Both the position numbers and the translations under genes were made by a program. The notes beneath the pieces are model-generated. The model worked only from the letters and a program-made list of their open reading frames with translations, had not been told where the DNA came from and ran no database searches. From Hymenobacter volaticus (lineage in GTDB: Bacteria; Bacteroidota; Bacteroidia; Cytophagales; Hymenobacteraceae), in the NCBI RefSeq assembly GCF_022921055.1, contig NZ_CP095061.1:2023501-2087500 (forward strand): a stretch of DNA of 64,000 nucleotides. Direction: 5' to 3'. Position 1 is the first letter of the stretch. The number at the start of each line of letters is the position of its first letter. Positions 40,537 to 52,422 of this stretch are shown here, piece by piece.

Positions 40537-42104
40537 ATGCGGTTGCAAACGAAAGCACTTCTCTTCTTCCTCGGATTTCTCAATTGGCAAGCACCCAACG
40601 CGGCCGTAGCCCAGCAGCGCCCGCCGTTCGTGCTAACCACCGATAAGCTGCGCTCCAGCGTGGCCTGGTTCAACAGCATGGACCAAGAGACGGTTGTCAA
40701 CCACGTGCCCAATGCCCAAGCCGCCGATTGGCTGGCCGAGCAAGTGCCGCTGTTCGAGTGCCCCGATTCGTTGTTGCAGCAAACCTACTACTACCGCTGG
40801 TGGACTTACCGCAAGCACCTCAAGCAAACGCCCGACGGCTATGTATTCACGGAGTTTATCACCCCGATGAACCACGCAGGCAAGCACAACACCATCAGCA
40901 GCGCCTTGGGGCATCACCTCAACGAAGGCCGCTGGCTGCACGACTCGCAGTACATCGACCAGTACCTGCGGTTCTGGCTGTTCGCCGACCCCAAGCAGCC
41001 CAAGCCCAAACTGCGCGCCTTTAGCAGTTGGTTGCAGGACGCGGTGTACAGCATGTATCTGGTCAACCCCAACAAAGCTCTGGTGCAAGAGTTGCTGCCC
41101 GTGCTACACACCGATTACCGGCAGTGGGAAAAGGAAAAAATGCTGCCCAACGGCATGTTCTGGCAGTTTGATGTGCGCGACGCCATGGAAGAATCCATCA
41201 GCGGCAGCCGCAAGGAAAAGAACGTGCGCCCCACCATCAACAGCTACATGTACGGCAACGCCAAGGCCATGAGCGCCATGGCCAAGCTAGTAAAAAACGA
41301 TACGCTGCAAACCAGGTACGCGCAGAAAGCCAAGCAACTCCGCGCCGACGTGCAGCGCACCTTGTGGGACGAGAAAGGCACCTTCTTTAAAGTGCAATAC
41401 GAAAAAGGGGCCTCTGCGAAGCCCGCGAGGAGCTCGGCTACATTCCGTGGTACTTCTCGTTGCCCGCCGACAAACCCACCTACGCCAAGCAGTGGACCCA
41501 CCTCACCGACACGGCCGGCTTCCGGGCGCCGTGGGGCATCACCACGGCCGAGCGGCGCGCCCCCGGCTTCCGCACCCACGGCTCGGGCCACGGCTGCGAG
41601 TGGGACGGCGCGGTGTGGCCCTACGCCACCACCCAAACCCTGAAGGGCCTCGCCAACCTGCTGACCGAGTACAAAAACCAGGACGGCATGAGCGCGCAGG
41701 TGTACTTTGATGAGCTGCGCAAATACGCGCAGTCGCACCAGAAAAACGGCGTGCCCTACATCGGCGAGTATCAGGACGAGAAAAATGGCGAGTGGCTAAA
41801 GGGCGACAACCCGCGCAGCAGCTACTACAACCACTCCGGTTTCGCCGACCTCATCATCACCGGCCTAGTCGGCCTCAAACCCCGCCCCGACAACGTAGTG
41901 GAGCTTTTTCCGCTGGTGCCACAAGGCAAATGGGACTACTTCTGCCTCGACCAAGTACGCTACCACGGCCGCCTGCTCACGGTGCTTTGGGACAAAACTG
42001 GCACCAAGTACAACAAAGGCCAGGGCTTGCGCATCTTCGCCGACGGCCAGGAAATATACCACGGCAAGGAGCTGAAAAAAGTTACCGCCAAGCTCCCAAG
42101 CTAA
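40537..42104 (+). pseudogene. (Alpha/alpha)6-barrel glycoside hydrolase, MGH1/GH63-like (one frameshift)
   Basis: Two frames join into about 522 residues. After a signal peptide (ending AAVAQQ) the sequence has trehalase-like toroid motifs: LQQTYYYRWWTYRKHLK, PMNHAGKHNTISSALGHHLNEGRWLHD, KMLPNGMFWQFDVRDAMEESISG, RPTINSYMYGNAKAM, ELGYIPWYFSL, CEWDGAVWPYATTQTLKGLANL, YNHSGFADLIITGLVGLKPR. These fit the MGH1-like/GH63-clan enzymes. Likely acids are the Asp of FDVRDAMEE and a late Glu, by analogy only. The break is at G4 41407-41410. The linkage cleaved cannot be read. It starts 29 bases after the preceding stop. Confidence 0.72.
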
Positions 42105-42206
42105 TGGTTGAGTTCTCATTAAACAGGATCGGTCCACTTACTCTACTGTGCGGCAGTTGCCAACATTACCAGAACGTTAGGTCACCGTTACCAACACCAT
42201 CAGACC

Positions 42207-42302
42207 GTCATGCTGAGCGGAGTCGAAGCATCTCGCGCGCTGACGTTGTGGTTAGCAATCCAGCGTTAGCACGCGAGATGCTTCGACTCCGCTCAGCATG
42301 AC
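42207..42302. repeat. REP-like inverted repeat in the PUL
   Basis: GTCATGCTGAGCGGAGTCG and its continuation AAGCATCTCGCG appear twice in inverted orientation (42207-42237 and 42272-42302) around a variable centre. This sequence is a common intergenic palindrome in Hymenobacter-type genomes (general knowledge). It lies in the 298-bp gap between the MGH1-like and GH28 genes and may terminate or insulate. The rest of that gap shows nothing else. Confidence 0.75.
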
Positions 42303-42402
42303 AGGTAGTGTTGTAACAGCATTATGGCAAGTACTTCGGTTCCGTTCAGATGACAACGATTTGCATGAAAGTGATTCAACAGGTTTTTAGTGATTCTCAT
42401 TT

Positions 42403-43982
42403 ATGAAGCACATTCCACTTCTTCACCGCTTCCTTCGCCTCAGTGGTTTTTGCTTGCTAGTTTTGCTTTGCGCTACGGCCGCACAAGCGCAACAGTACTA
42501 CAACGTGCTCAAGTATGGCGCCCGCAACGACAGCACGAAGCTGGCCACGGCGGCCATCAAGAAAGCCATTGATGCGGCCGCTAAAGCAGGCGGCGGCACG
42601 GTGTACTTCCCGGCGGGCAAGTACCGAACCGGCCCGATTCATCTTAAAAGCAACATCACCATTGACATAGGAGCCGGCGCCGTGCTTTACTTCAGCGACA
42701 ATTTCGACGACTACCTGCCCATGGTAGAGTCGCGCTACGAGGGCATTGATGTGAAGACGTTTTCGCCGTTTTTCTATGCCTACAAGGCCGAGAATATCAC
42801 CATCAAGGGGCGCGGCACCATTGATGGGCAAGGCAAAAAGTGGTGGGATTTCGCAGAGGGTGCCTCGCGCAAAAGTCAGGATTCGAAATGGCAGCAGGAA
42901 TTTTTCCGTCTCAACGCCAACATCCTGAAGCCTGACCTGCCCGGCGTGATCGAGCGCGGCTTTATCCGGCCGCCGTTCATCCAGCCGATGTACTGCAAAA
43001 ACGTGCAGATCGAAGGCATCACCATCCGCAACTCGCCGTTTTGGACCGTAAACCCCGAATTCTGCGAAAACGTGACCATCACCGGCGTCACCATTAACAA
43101 CCCGCCTTCGCCCAACACCGACGGCATCAACCCCGAGTCGTGCCGCAATGTGCACATCGCTAACTGCCACATCAGCGTCGGCGACGACTGCATCACCATT
43201 AAGTCGGGCAAGGACCGGGCGGGGCGCAAAATGAACGTGCCGGCCGAAAACTACACCATCACCAACTGCACCATGCTCTCGGGACACGGCGGCGTAGTGA
43301 TTGGCAGCGAGATGTCGGGGGGCGTAAAGAAAATCACTATTTCCAACTGCATCTTCGATGGCACCGACCGGGGCATCCGCATTAAAACGGCCCGCGGTAG
43401 GGTGGGGTGGTCGAGGATATTCGGGTGGATAACCTGGTAATGAAGAACATCCGCGAGCAAATCATCGTGCTGGACATGCAGTACGCCAACTCCCCGGCCG
43501 AGCCCGTGACGGAGCGTACGCCGCGGTTCCGCAACATTCATTTCAGCAACATCACCGCCGAGGGCAACCAAGCGGGCTTACTCAACGGCCTCGCCGAGAT
43601 GCCCATCGAAAACGTCACGTTCAGCAATATGAACATCGACGCCAAGCAGGGCTTCACTGTGAAAGAGGCGCGCAACATCGCCTTCCACAACGTGCAAGTA
43701 AACCCCGCCGCCGGCCCCGCCGTGCGCGCCGAAAACGTGCAGCAACTCTGGCTCGACGGCATCCGCAGCGCCATGCCCTCCGTCGCCACCCCACTTCTAG
43801 AGCTAACCAACACCGAAGACGCCTTCGTGTACAACGCATTTCCGGCCGCCGGTACCGAAACTTTCCTGAAGCTAAAAGGCGCCAAAACCCGCAACATCGT
43901 GCTGCAAAACAACAACTTCAAGTACGTGAAAGCCCCGGTAAGCCAAGACGAAACGGTAAAGGAAAAAGTAGCCGTGAACTAG
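42403..43982 (+). pseudogene. Glycoside hydrolase family 28 (polygalacturonase-like; one frameshift)
   Basis: Two frames join into about 526 residues. A signal peptide (ending AAQAQ) precedes a beta-helix with all GH28 signatures: NTDGIN (238-243), GDDCITIKSG (260-269), SGHGGVVIGSE (293-303) and RIKTARG. The catalytic Asp residues lie in NTDG and GDD. It cleaves galacturonic acid linkages in homogalacturonan or RG by hydrolysis, exo or endo not determinable. The break is at 43400-43407 (G runs); one extra base gives GGVVEDIRVDNLVM, the usual continuation. It lies inside the plus-strand enzyme series. Confidence 0.92.
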
Positions 43983-44021
43983 GTATCTAGTTTCCAGAGC
44001 ACAATTGAATTAAATCCACCC

Positions 44022-46846
44022 ATGCCCCACCCACGCCTTACTGTTCTTCTTGCATTCTTGTGCTGGCTAACGGCTACCATCTGTGCGGGGCAGCAACCGT
44101 TGAGGCTCTGGTACGCGCAGCCGGCCGCAAAATGGACCGATGCCCTGCCGATAGGCAATGGCAGGCTAGGCGGGATGGTGTTCGGCGGAGTAGAGCAGGA
44201 GCGGATTCAGTTCAACGAAACCACGCTCTGGACCGGGCGGCCGCGCAACTACAACCGCCCCGGTGCGGCGCAGTACTTGCAGCCTATCCGGCAGTTACTG
44301 GCCGAGGGCAAGCAGGCCGAGGCAGAAGCCTTGGCCGCCGAGCATTTTATGGGCGTACGGGACCATGAAAAAGAGTACGACGCCCAAAAAGCTGCGTGGC
44401 TCAAGCAGGTGCAAGCCACCACCGTAGCGGAAGCCGCGGCGTCCACTCATCCGTGGAAGCCGTGGAAGCTGCCCACGCCCAACGGGTGGGAAAGTGCCGG
44501 CCTTGAAGGATTAGACGGGGCCGTGTGGTTTAAAACCACTTTCGAGCTGCCCGCAGCGTGGGCGGGCAAAAACCTAACGCTCAGCCTGGGCCGCATCCGC
44601 GACGTGGACATAACCTACGTGAATGGCACGCAAGTTGGCACCGACGAGGGTATCAGCAAGAAGCGGCGCTACCAAGTGCCCGCCGCTGTGTTGCGCCCCG
44701 GCGTGAATCAGTTGCTGGTGCAGGTGCTCAACTTCTATGACAAGGGCGGCCTGATCGGCGTGAAGGAGCAGCAACCAGTACTGGTGGTGTACCCCGAGGG
44801 CGCCGACCCGGCCACCGGCGTGCCCTTGAACCCGGCCTGGCAGTACTGGATCCAAGACGACAAGCCCCCATTGTTTCCGAGCTTCCAAGCCTCGTATCAG
44901 CCCTTCGGCGACATGCTACTCGATTTCACGCAGAAGGGTGCCGCCACGGAGTACCAACGGGAGTTAAACATCAGCCAAGCCGTGGCCCGGACGCAGTACA
45001 AGCAGGCCGGAGTGACGTTCACCCGGGAGTACTTTGCTAGTGCCCCACGCAACGCCCTGGTTTGCCGGTTGACGGCCGACCAAAAAGGCCGCATCAGCCT
45101 GAGCGCTCAACTGCAAAGCCCGCACAAAGCCCAAAAGGTTTATCGTGTTGACGACCACACGCTGGCCTTGGCCGTGCAAGTGCGCGACGGAGTGCTGCGC
45201 GGCGTGAGCTATCTGCGCGTAGATGCCAAGCGCGGCAAAGTGACAGTAACTGACAACCAGATCAAACTAGAAAACGCCGACGAAGCTACTCTCACCCTGA
45301 CGGCCGCCACCAACTTCGAGAACTATCAGCAAGCAAACGTGCAGCCCGAGAAACGGGTCGAGCAGACGCTACGCAACGGCAGTGGCAAATCCTTCACTGA
45401 CCTCAAAACCGAACACATCCGCGACTATCAAGAACTGTTCAATGGCTTTTCCGTGGACTTGGGGCACAGCCAAAACGAGAACCTGCCCACCGATGCCCGG
45501 ATCAAGCAGTTCAGCCCTGCCGCTGACCCGGCGCTGCTGGCGCTGTACATGCAATACGGGCGCTACTTGCTGATTTCGTCGTCGCGGGCGGGGGGCAGGC
45601 GGCCAATTTGCAGGGCATCTGGAACGAGTCGTTGACGCCTTCGTGGGGTAGCAAGTACACCACCAATATCAACCTGCAAATGAACTACTGGCCGGCTGAG
45701 GTGCTTGGGCTGTCGGCTTGCACGGCGCCGCTGATGCAATTGATTGGCGAAACGGCGGCGGCCGGTAAAGTCACGGCCAAAGAGCACTACAACGCCCACG
45801 GGTGGGTGCTGCACCACAACACCGATTTGTGGCGCGGCACGGCGCCCATCAACGCCTCCAACCACGGGATTTGGGTGACGGGAGCGGCTTGGCTGAACCA
45901 GCACGTTTGGGAGCATTACCAGTTCACGCACGACAAGGAATTTTTGCGTCAGCAATACCCCATCATGAAGGAGGCGGCCACGTTCTTCCTGGATTTCCTG
46001 GTAGCCGATCCGCGCACCGGCTGGCTGATTAGCACGCCTTCCAACTCGCCCGAGCACGGCGGCTTAGTGGTCGGCCCCACCATGGACCACCAACTGATTC
46101 GGGAGTTGTTCAAGAACTGCAGCGCCGCCGCGCAGGTCCTCGGCACCGATGCTGCTTTCCGGCAGACCCTCACTGAAAAAGCCAGCCAAATAGCCCCCAA
46201 CCAAATCGGGAAGCACGGACAATTGCAAGAGTGGCTGGAAGACAAAGACGACCCCACTGATACGCACCGCCACGTTTCACACGTCTGGGGCGTGTTTCCC
46301 GGCACCGATATCACCTGGGACACCAACCCGAAGCTGATGCAAGCGGCGCAAACCTCCCTGACGCAACGCGGCGACGAAGGCACCGGCTGGAGCTTGGCTT
46401 GGAAAGTCAACTTGTGGGCCCGCTTCAAGGATGGCAACCACGCTCTGCGGATACTGGAAAAGCTGCTCTCCCCGGCCGAAAACGCCACGGGCAGCGAGCA
46501 GGGCGGCGTGTACAAAAATCTGTTCGATGCCCACCCGCCCTTCCAAATTGACGGCAACTTCGGCGGCGCGGCCGGCATGGCCGAGATGCTGCTGCAAAGC
46601 CACGCCGGCTACCTCGACCTGCTGCCCGCCCTCCCTACCGCCTGGCCCGACGGCACCATCCGGGGCTTGCACGCCCGCGGGGGCTTCGTGGTGGATATGC
46701 AGTGGCAAAAAGGCGCGTTGCAACAGCTGGAAATCAAATCAGAAGCGGGCCAAGAGTGCGTGTTGCACTACGGCTTTAAGCAAGCGCGCTTCCCAACCAA
46801 AGCCGGCAAGACATACAAGTTAACTGCTGATTTGAAGTTGAAATAA
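44022..46846 (+). pseudogene. Glycoside hydrolase family 95 with inserted beta-sandwich domain (one frameshift)
   Basis: Two frames join into about 941 residues. A signal peptide precedes LRLWYAQPAAKWTDALPIGNGRLGGMVFGG and IQFNETTLWTG, the GH95 N-terminal domain. This is interrupted after HFMG by about 180 residues resembling the beta-sandwich inserted in sialate O-acetylesterases (WFKTTFELPAAWAGKNLTLSLG, VNGTQVG), then resumes at YQPFGDMLLDF. The (alpha/alpha)6 barrel has [70 protein letters not shown] and [19 protein letters not shown]95 enzymes are alpha-L-fucosidases or alpha-L-galactosidases. The break is at G6 45590-45595. Confidence 0.9.
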
Positions 46847-46959
46847 GATGCTAGTAGCTAGTTCCTCAGCTGAATTTCGCGCATCAAGCAGCGTGCGTTA
46901 AGGGTGATTGTCCCATGCTATAACGATGACTAGTACTAGCTTCTAATTCTAGTTAACCA

Positions 46960-46999
46960 CCCCGGCCTCCGGCCACCCCTGCTTGAAAAAGGAGGGGTG
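46960..46999. repeat. Intergenic CACCCC/GGGGTG hairpin repeat
   Basis: CACCCCT (46974-46980) pairs with AGGGGTG (46993-46999) around GCTTGAAAAAGG, preceded by the purine-poor CCCCGGCCTCCGGCC. I recognise it as a widespread intergenic repeat of Hymenobacter and relatives. It lies between GH95 and GH2; the gap of about 180 bases shows nothing else. Confidence 0.55.
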
Positions 47000-47026
47000 C
47001 TAAAACCTAGCTCTAACACATCTGCC

Positions 47027-50000
47027 ATGCCCCGCCTTGCTCTGCCTTCCGTTCTGCTGTTGCTTTCCTGGCTGCTAACTGCCAATGCAGTAGTGGGGCA
47101 GTCGGGTCTGCGGGTGGCGGTGCCGCTACTAGACAATTGGCGCACGGTAGCCGACGACAAAAACCAGCAGGCCTTCAACGGCTTCGAGAAGCCCAACTTC
47201 AACGACCAAAGCTGGCAAACCGTGGCAGTGCCCCACAATTGGGATGCCTACGAAGGCTACCGACGGATGCGCCACGGCAACCGCCACGGCTACGCCTGGT
47301 ACCGCAAAACCTTCCCCGTGAAGGCCGCCCAAAAGGACGCACGCTACTTCCTGTTTTTCGAAGGCGTGGGCTCCTACGCGACGGTGTGGCTGAACGGCCG
47401 ACCAGTGGGCACGCATGCCGGTGGCCGCACCACCTTCACCCTGGACATAACCGAAGCCGTGCTGCTTGATGGCCGCCCCAACGTGCTGGCCGTCCGGGCC
47501 GACCATCCGGCTGGCATCCAGGATTTGCCGTGGGTGTGCGGGGGCTGCTCCGAGGAAAGAGGTTTTTCGGAAGGCTCGCAGCCGATGGGCATTTTCCGGC
47601 CGGTGCAGTTAATCGTTACCAATCCGGTGCGGATCGAGCCGTTTGGCGTGCACATCTGGGCCGATTCCACCGTGTCGGCGCAGGCGGCGCAACTGCACGT
47701 GGATTCGGAAGTGCGCAACTACTACGGCAAGCCGCAAACCGTAACGGTGGTTAATCAACTGTTTGATCGGCAAGGCAAGAAGGTAGCCGAAATTAAATCC
47801 AAGCAGAAGCTAGCAGCCGGCAAAACCGTGCAGGTTCGGCAGCAACTGCCGACGCTCACGCAGCCGCATTTGTGGTCGTTGGACGACCCCTATCTGTATC
47901 GGCTGGTGACGCAAGTAAGTGCGAAAGGAAAGGTGCTCGACGAGCTGGAAACGCCCTATGGAATTCGTTGGATTAGCTGGCCGATTGGCCCGGCTGCCGC
48001 CAAACACAAGCAGTTCCTACTGAATGGCAAGTCCGTTTTCATCAACGGCATTGCCGAATACGAACACTTGCTCGGCCAAAGCCACGCCTTCGGGGCCGAG
48101 CAGATTCAAACGCGGGTAGAGCAAATGAAAGCGGCTGGTTTCAATGCCTTCCGCGACGCGCACCAGCCCCACAACCTGCGCTACCAAGCCAATTGGGATT
48201 CGTTGGGCTTACTGTGGTGGCCGCAGTTGGCCGCCCACGTGTGGTATGATAACCCGGCATTTCGCCAGAACTTCAAAACCCTGCTCGTTGATTGGGTGAA
48301 AGAGCGGCGCAATAGCCCGTCCATCGTTCTGTGGGGGCTGGAAAACGAAAGCACTTTGCCCGAAGACTTCGCCCGCGAATGCACCGCCCTCATCCGCCAG
48401 CTCGACCCTACGGCTTCGGCGCAGCGCAAAGTCACGACTTGCAACGGGGCAAGGGTACCGATTGGGATGTGCCCCAAAACTGGACCGGCACCTACGGCGG
48501 CGACCCCAACACCTACGGCGCCGACGTGGAGCGGCAGGTGCTTATCGGCGAGTACGGCGCCTGGCGCACCCTCGATCTGCACTCCGAAGGCCCGCCCGTT
48601 TTCAACAGTGGCCCGTTCAGCGAAGACCGGTTCACGCAGCTCATGGAGCTGAAAGTGCGCCTCGCGGAAGCGGCCAAAGACAAAACCGCGGGCCACTTCT
48701 TCTGGCTGTTCACATCCCACGACAACCCCGGCCGGGTGCAAGGCGGGGAGGGGCAGCGCGAACTAGACCGCATCGGCCCGGTAAATTATAAGGGCTTGCT
48801 GACGCCCTGGGAAGAGCCAACGGACGCGTTTTACATGTTCCGCGCCAACTACGCTCCCAAGCACAAGGAGCCGATGGTCTACATTGCCTCGCACACCTGG
48901 CCCGACCGGTGGCTGAAACCGGGACGCAAAGACAGCATTGCGGTGTACTCGAACTGCGACGAAGTGGAGCTGTTCAACGACGTGAATGCCGCCTCGCTGG
49001 GCCGCAAAACCCGCGCCGGCATCGGTACCCATTTCCAGTGGGACGGGGTGGACGTACGCTACAACGTGCTCTACGCCGTGGGCTACGTGGCCGGCAAGGC
49101 CGTGGCCCGTGACTATATCGTGCTCAACCACTTACCCGCAGCGCCCGGCTTCAGGGCGTTTCTAGCCGATGCCCAACCCATAACGGCCCCGCAACCGGGC
49201 AACAACTACCTGTACCGGGTGAACTGCGGCGGGCCGGCGTACGTGGACCGCCACGGCAGCACCTGGCAAGCCGACCAACCGCGCACCAACTCCCAAACGT
49301 GGGGTTCCGAATCGTGGACGCGGGACTTCCCCGGCTTGTCGCCGTTCTTCGCCAGCCAGCGCCGCACCCACGACCCCATCCAAGGCACCACCGACTGGCC
49401 GCTGTTCCAGAGTTTCCGCTACGGCCGCGAAAAGCTGCGCTACGCCTTCCCGGTGCCCAACGGCGAATACATGGTGGAACTGTACTTCGTGGAGCCCTGG
49501 CTCGGCACCGGCGGCGGGCTCGACTGCACCGGCTGGCGCTTGTTCGATGTGGCCATTAACAACCAGACAGTACTTAAGGACCTGGACATCTGGAAGGAAG
49601 CGGGCCACGACCAAGCCCTGAAAAAGACGGTGAAAGTGCGCGTGACGGATGGGCAGCTCGTCGTGTCGTTTCCGCACGTAGCATCCGGGCAGGCCCTGAT
49701 TGCCGGCATTGCTGTTGCTAGCCCCGACGCCACTGCGAAGCCCGCGCCCGCCCCGCAACCAGCCATTAGTGGCCTGACCGTAGCCGACCAAGGCTCGGCG
49801 GGGCAATGGACAACCCAAACCTGGCTGGATACCGGCAACTCCCCCTACACCAACGACCAAGCCACCTTCAGCAGCTTGCCTTCCGCCTTGTACGGCGCCG
49901 AGTGGCTGCGGGCGCCGCTAAACCTAGCTTCCGCGAACAAACCCCGCGCTACCTTCCAGGTAACCACCGCGGCCGATGTGTACATCAATCTGGATGCCAA

Positions 50001-50612
50001 GCAAAGCACCGCGCCCGCTTGGCTGCGGGAGTACGAGGACACCAAAACCACGCTGGAAATCGACTACGCCGGTGGCTGCACGTTCCGCGTGTACCGCAAG
50101 CGGTTTCCGGCCGGCGCTACCGTCACGCTCGGCCCCGATAGTCGCGCCGCTGCCCCGGACGCTTTGCCTTACCTGGTGGCCGTCAACCGCGCCACCACCA
50201 TCGAGCCAGCTTACGACCTCAAGCCCGTGACTGGCTACAAGCCGGCCACGGCCCGCCTCTCGGGGCCGGGGTAGTGAAAGACGTGGTGCACGAAAAGGAA
50301 AGTGTTACCTTCAAAGAGGCTGCTGGTGGGGCCGTGGAGTGGACTATTAGCGTAGGCGTTGCTGATACGTATTCTCTGACGTTGCGCTACGCCAACCAGC
50401 TAGCTAAGCCGCTGAAAGGCAAGCTTTCCGTGGCCCTGGCCGATGGCACGGTGCTCAAGGAAGAAGAGGTGGAGCTGGTGCCTTCCAAACCCGGCAAGTG
50501 GAACTACCTGGCTAGCTCCACCGGCTCGATGATCAACGCGGGCAGCTACAAGATCAAATTCAGCGGCACTGATGCCGCCGGGCTCAGCGTATCAGGGTTG
50601 GAAGTGCAATAA
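47027..50612 (+). pseudogene. Glycoside hydrolase family 2 with malectin-like and C-terminal domains (two frameshifts)
   Basis: Three frames join into about 1195 residues. After a signal peptide comes a GH2 sugar-binding domain (TVAVPHNWDAYEGYRRM, YAWYRKTFPV, VWLNGRPVGTHAGGRTTFTLDIT, LAVRADHP), an Ig-like domain, and a TIM barrel (GYRFLLNGK-type segment HKQFLLNGKSVFINGIAEYEHLLGQS, MKAAGFNAFRDAHQPHNLRY, SPSIVLWGLENES with the acid/base Glu, VLIGEYGAW with the probable nucleophile Glu). A DUF4982-type domain, a malectin-like region (GTGGGLDCTGWRLFDVAINN) and another beta-sandwich follow. Likely a beta-galactosidase or beta-glucuronidase relative. Breaks are at 48446-48449 and 50268-50271. The start is the Met of PRLALPSV. 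Confidence 0.85.
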
Positions 50613-50760
50613 AACTCGGAAAAATCTAGGGAGGAGAAGATGCTACAATAGGAAGGGAAAATCATACACCAACCCTGTAGCAGGGGCAGGTAAATTTGCT
50701 ATTGATACTGCTACTAATGGTTTCAGGCAAGGATTCTCCGCATTTCGACAATATTGTCTT

Positions 50761-52356
50761 ATGAACAATCTGCGAGTTCTCGACCTGGCCATTATTGCGC
50801 TCTACCTGGTGGCTATGATAGCCGTGGGGGTGTATTTCGCCCGCAAAAACAAGAATCCCGAGCAATACTCCAGTGCCTCCGGCTCGATTCCGGGTTGGGC
50901 TATTGGCATGTCTATCTACGCTACTTTTCTGAGTAGCAACACCTTCTTGGGCGTGCCGGGCAAGGCATTCGGTACCAACTGGAACGCCTTCGTGTTCAGC
51001 GTCTCGATGCCGCTAGCGGCGTGGGTGGCAGCCCGCTACTTCGTGCCGTTCTACCGCAGCACCGGCGAAATATCGGCCTACACGCACCTGGAAAAGCGGT
51101 TCGGAGGGTGGGCCCGCACCTACGCGGTGGTGTGTTTTCTGCTGACGCAGTTGGCGCGCATCGGCTCTATCTTCTTCGGTATTGCCCTCACGTTGCAGGC
51201 CCTGACGGGCTTCTCGATGGAGATGATTATGCTGGTGACGGGCATCTGCATCATTGTGTATACCGTGCTCGGCGGCATTGAGGCCGTTATCTGGACCGAG
51301 GTGGTGCAGGGCGTTATCAAGACCTTCGGGGCGCTGCTGATTTTGTATTTGATTGTCGAGAACATGCCGGGCGGCGTGGCCAATATTGGCACCATCGGCC
51401 AGCAAAACGACAAGTTCAGCTTGGGTGGTTTCGCGCCCGACTTCACCCAATCTACGTTTTGGGTGGTGCTGCTTTACGGTTTCTTTATCAACCTCAACAA
51501 TTTCGGGGTCGACCAGAACTACGTGCAGCGCTACCACACGGCGGCGTCGGCCAAGCAGGCCGCCAAATCCATTTGGCTGTGCGTGCTGCTGTATTTGCCA
51601 GCCTCGCTGCTGTTCTTTGTTATCGGTACTGCGCTGTTTGCTTACTACCAAGTGCACCCCGAGCTGATTGAGGCCGTGAAGCTGAAAGTGGCCGCCGAAC
51701 GGTTGCCGCTCACCGCCACCGCGGCCCAAATCAGCCAGACGGCCGCGCAACTGCTCCCCACCGACTACGGCGACAAGGTAATGCCGCACTTCATGGTCAC
51801 CAAGATTCCGCCGGGCTTCGTCGGGCTCATCGTGTCGGCCATCCTGTCGGCGGCCATGAGCACCATTAGCTCCGGCATGAATGCCTCGGCCACTGTCTTC
51901 ACTGCCGACATCTACGAGCGTTACTTCAAGCCCAACCTCAGCGGCCGGCAAACCATGCGCATGCTGCACCTCGGCACGGTAGTGGTCGGGCTGATGGGCA
52001 TGGGCACCGGCATTGCCATGATTGGGGTGAAGAGCGTGCTGGACGTGTGGTGGGAACTGTCCGGGATTTTTGCGGCGGGCATGCTTGGGTTGTTTCTGCT
52101 GGCCGTTATCAGCCGCCAAACCCGCAACCACGAAGCCCTGACCGCTACCGCTATTGGCGTGCTGGTTATTCTTTGGATGACGTTCTCGCCCAGCCTGCCC
52201 GAGAGCTTTGGCCCGCTCCGTAACCCGTTGCACAAAAGCATGATTATCGTGGTCGGTACGCTGACCATCTTTTTGATTGGACTGCTGCTTTCCCGGCTCC
52301 GCAAAAGCCCGGTGGTAGCCAGCCGGCCCGAGGAAATCGAGCTGCCCGTCCACTAA
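50761..52356 (+). CDS. Sodium/sugar symporter (SSS family)
   Basis: A 531-residue inner-membrane transporter with about 13-14 hydrophobic segments: LDLAIIALYLVAMIAVGVYFAR, a SPGWAIG-type loop (GSIPGWAIGMSIYATFLSSNTF, the Na+-symporter signature), VTGICIIVYTVLGGIEAVIWTE, FFINLNNFGVDQNYVQRYHTA, GLIVSAILSAAMSTISSGMNASATV. It likely imports the monosaccharide or uronic acid released by the PUL enzymes. It starts at the ATG of NNLRVLDLA, after a 148-bp gap from GH2 without a clear promoter, so it is probably in the same operon. It is followed by the aldolase at 66 bp. The frame is intact. Confidence 0.92.
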   Translation: MNNLRVLDLAIIALYLVAMIAVGVYFARKNKNPEQYSSASGSIPGWAIGMSIYATFLSSNTFLGVPGKAFGTNWNAFVFSVSMPLAAWVAARYFVPFYRSTGEISAYTHLEKRFGGWARTYAVVCFLLTQLARIGSIFFGIALTLQALTGFSMEMIMLVTGICIIVYTVLGGIEAVIWTEVVQGVIKTFGALLILYLIVENMPGGVANIGTIGQQNDKFSLGGFAPDFTQSTFWVVLLYGFFINLNNFGVDQNYVQRYHTAASAKQAAKSIWLCVLLYLPASLLFFVIGTALFAYYQVHPELIEAVKLKVAAERLPLTATAAQISQTAAQLLPTDYGDKVMPHFMVTKIPPGFVGLIVSAILSAAMSTISSGMNASATVFTADIYERYFKPNLSGRQTMRMLHLGTVVVGLMGMGTGIAMIGVKSVLDVWWELSGIFAAGMLGLFLLAVISRQTRNHEALTATAIGVLVILWMTFSPSLPESFGPLRNPLHKSMIIVVGTLTIFLIGLLLSRLRKSPVVASRPEEIELPVH

Positions 52357-52422
52357 GCGCCCACTTGCTAACCTGATAGGCCCCGCGCGGCCCCACTACC
52401 AGACAAGTCGTCTACCCCAACC

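Noticed and set aside
41460..42104. Apparent separate gene starting MPADKPTYAKQ
   Set aside because: It is the second half of the MGH1-like gene after the G4 deletion at 41407-41410.
50274..50612. Apparent small gene after GH2
   Set aside because: It continues the GH2 C-terminal domain after a G-run deletion.
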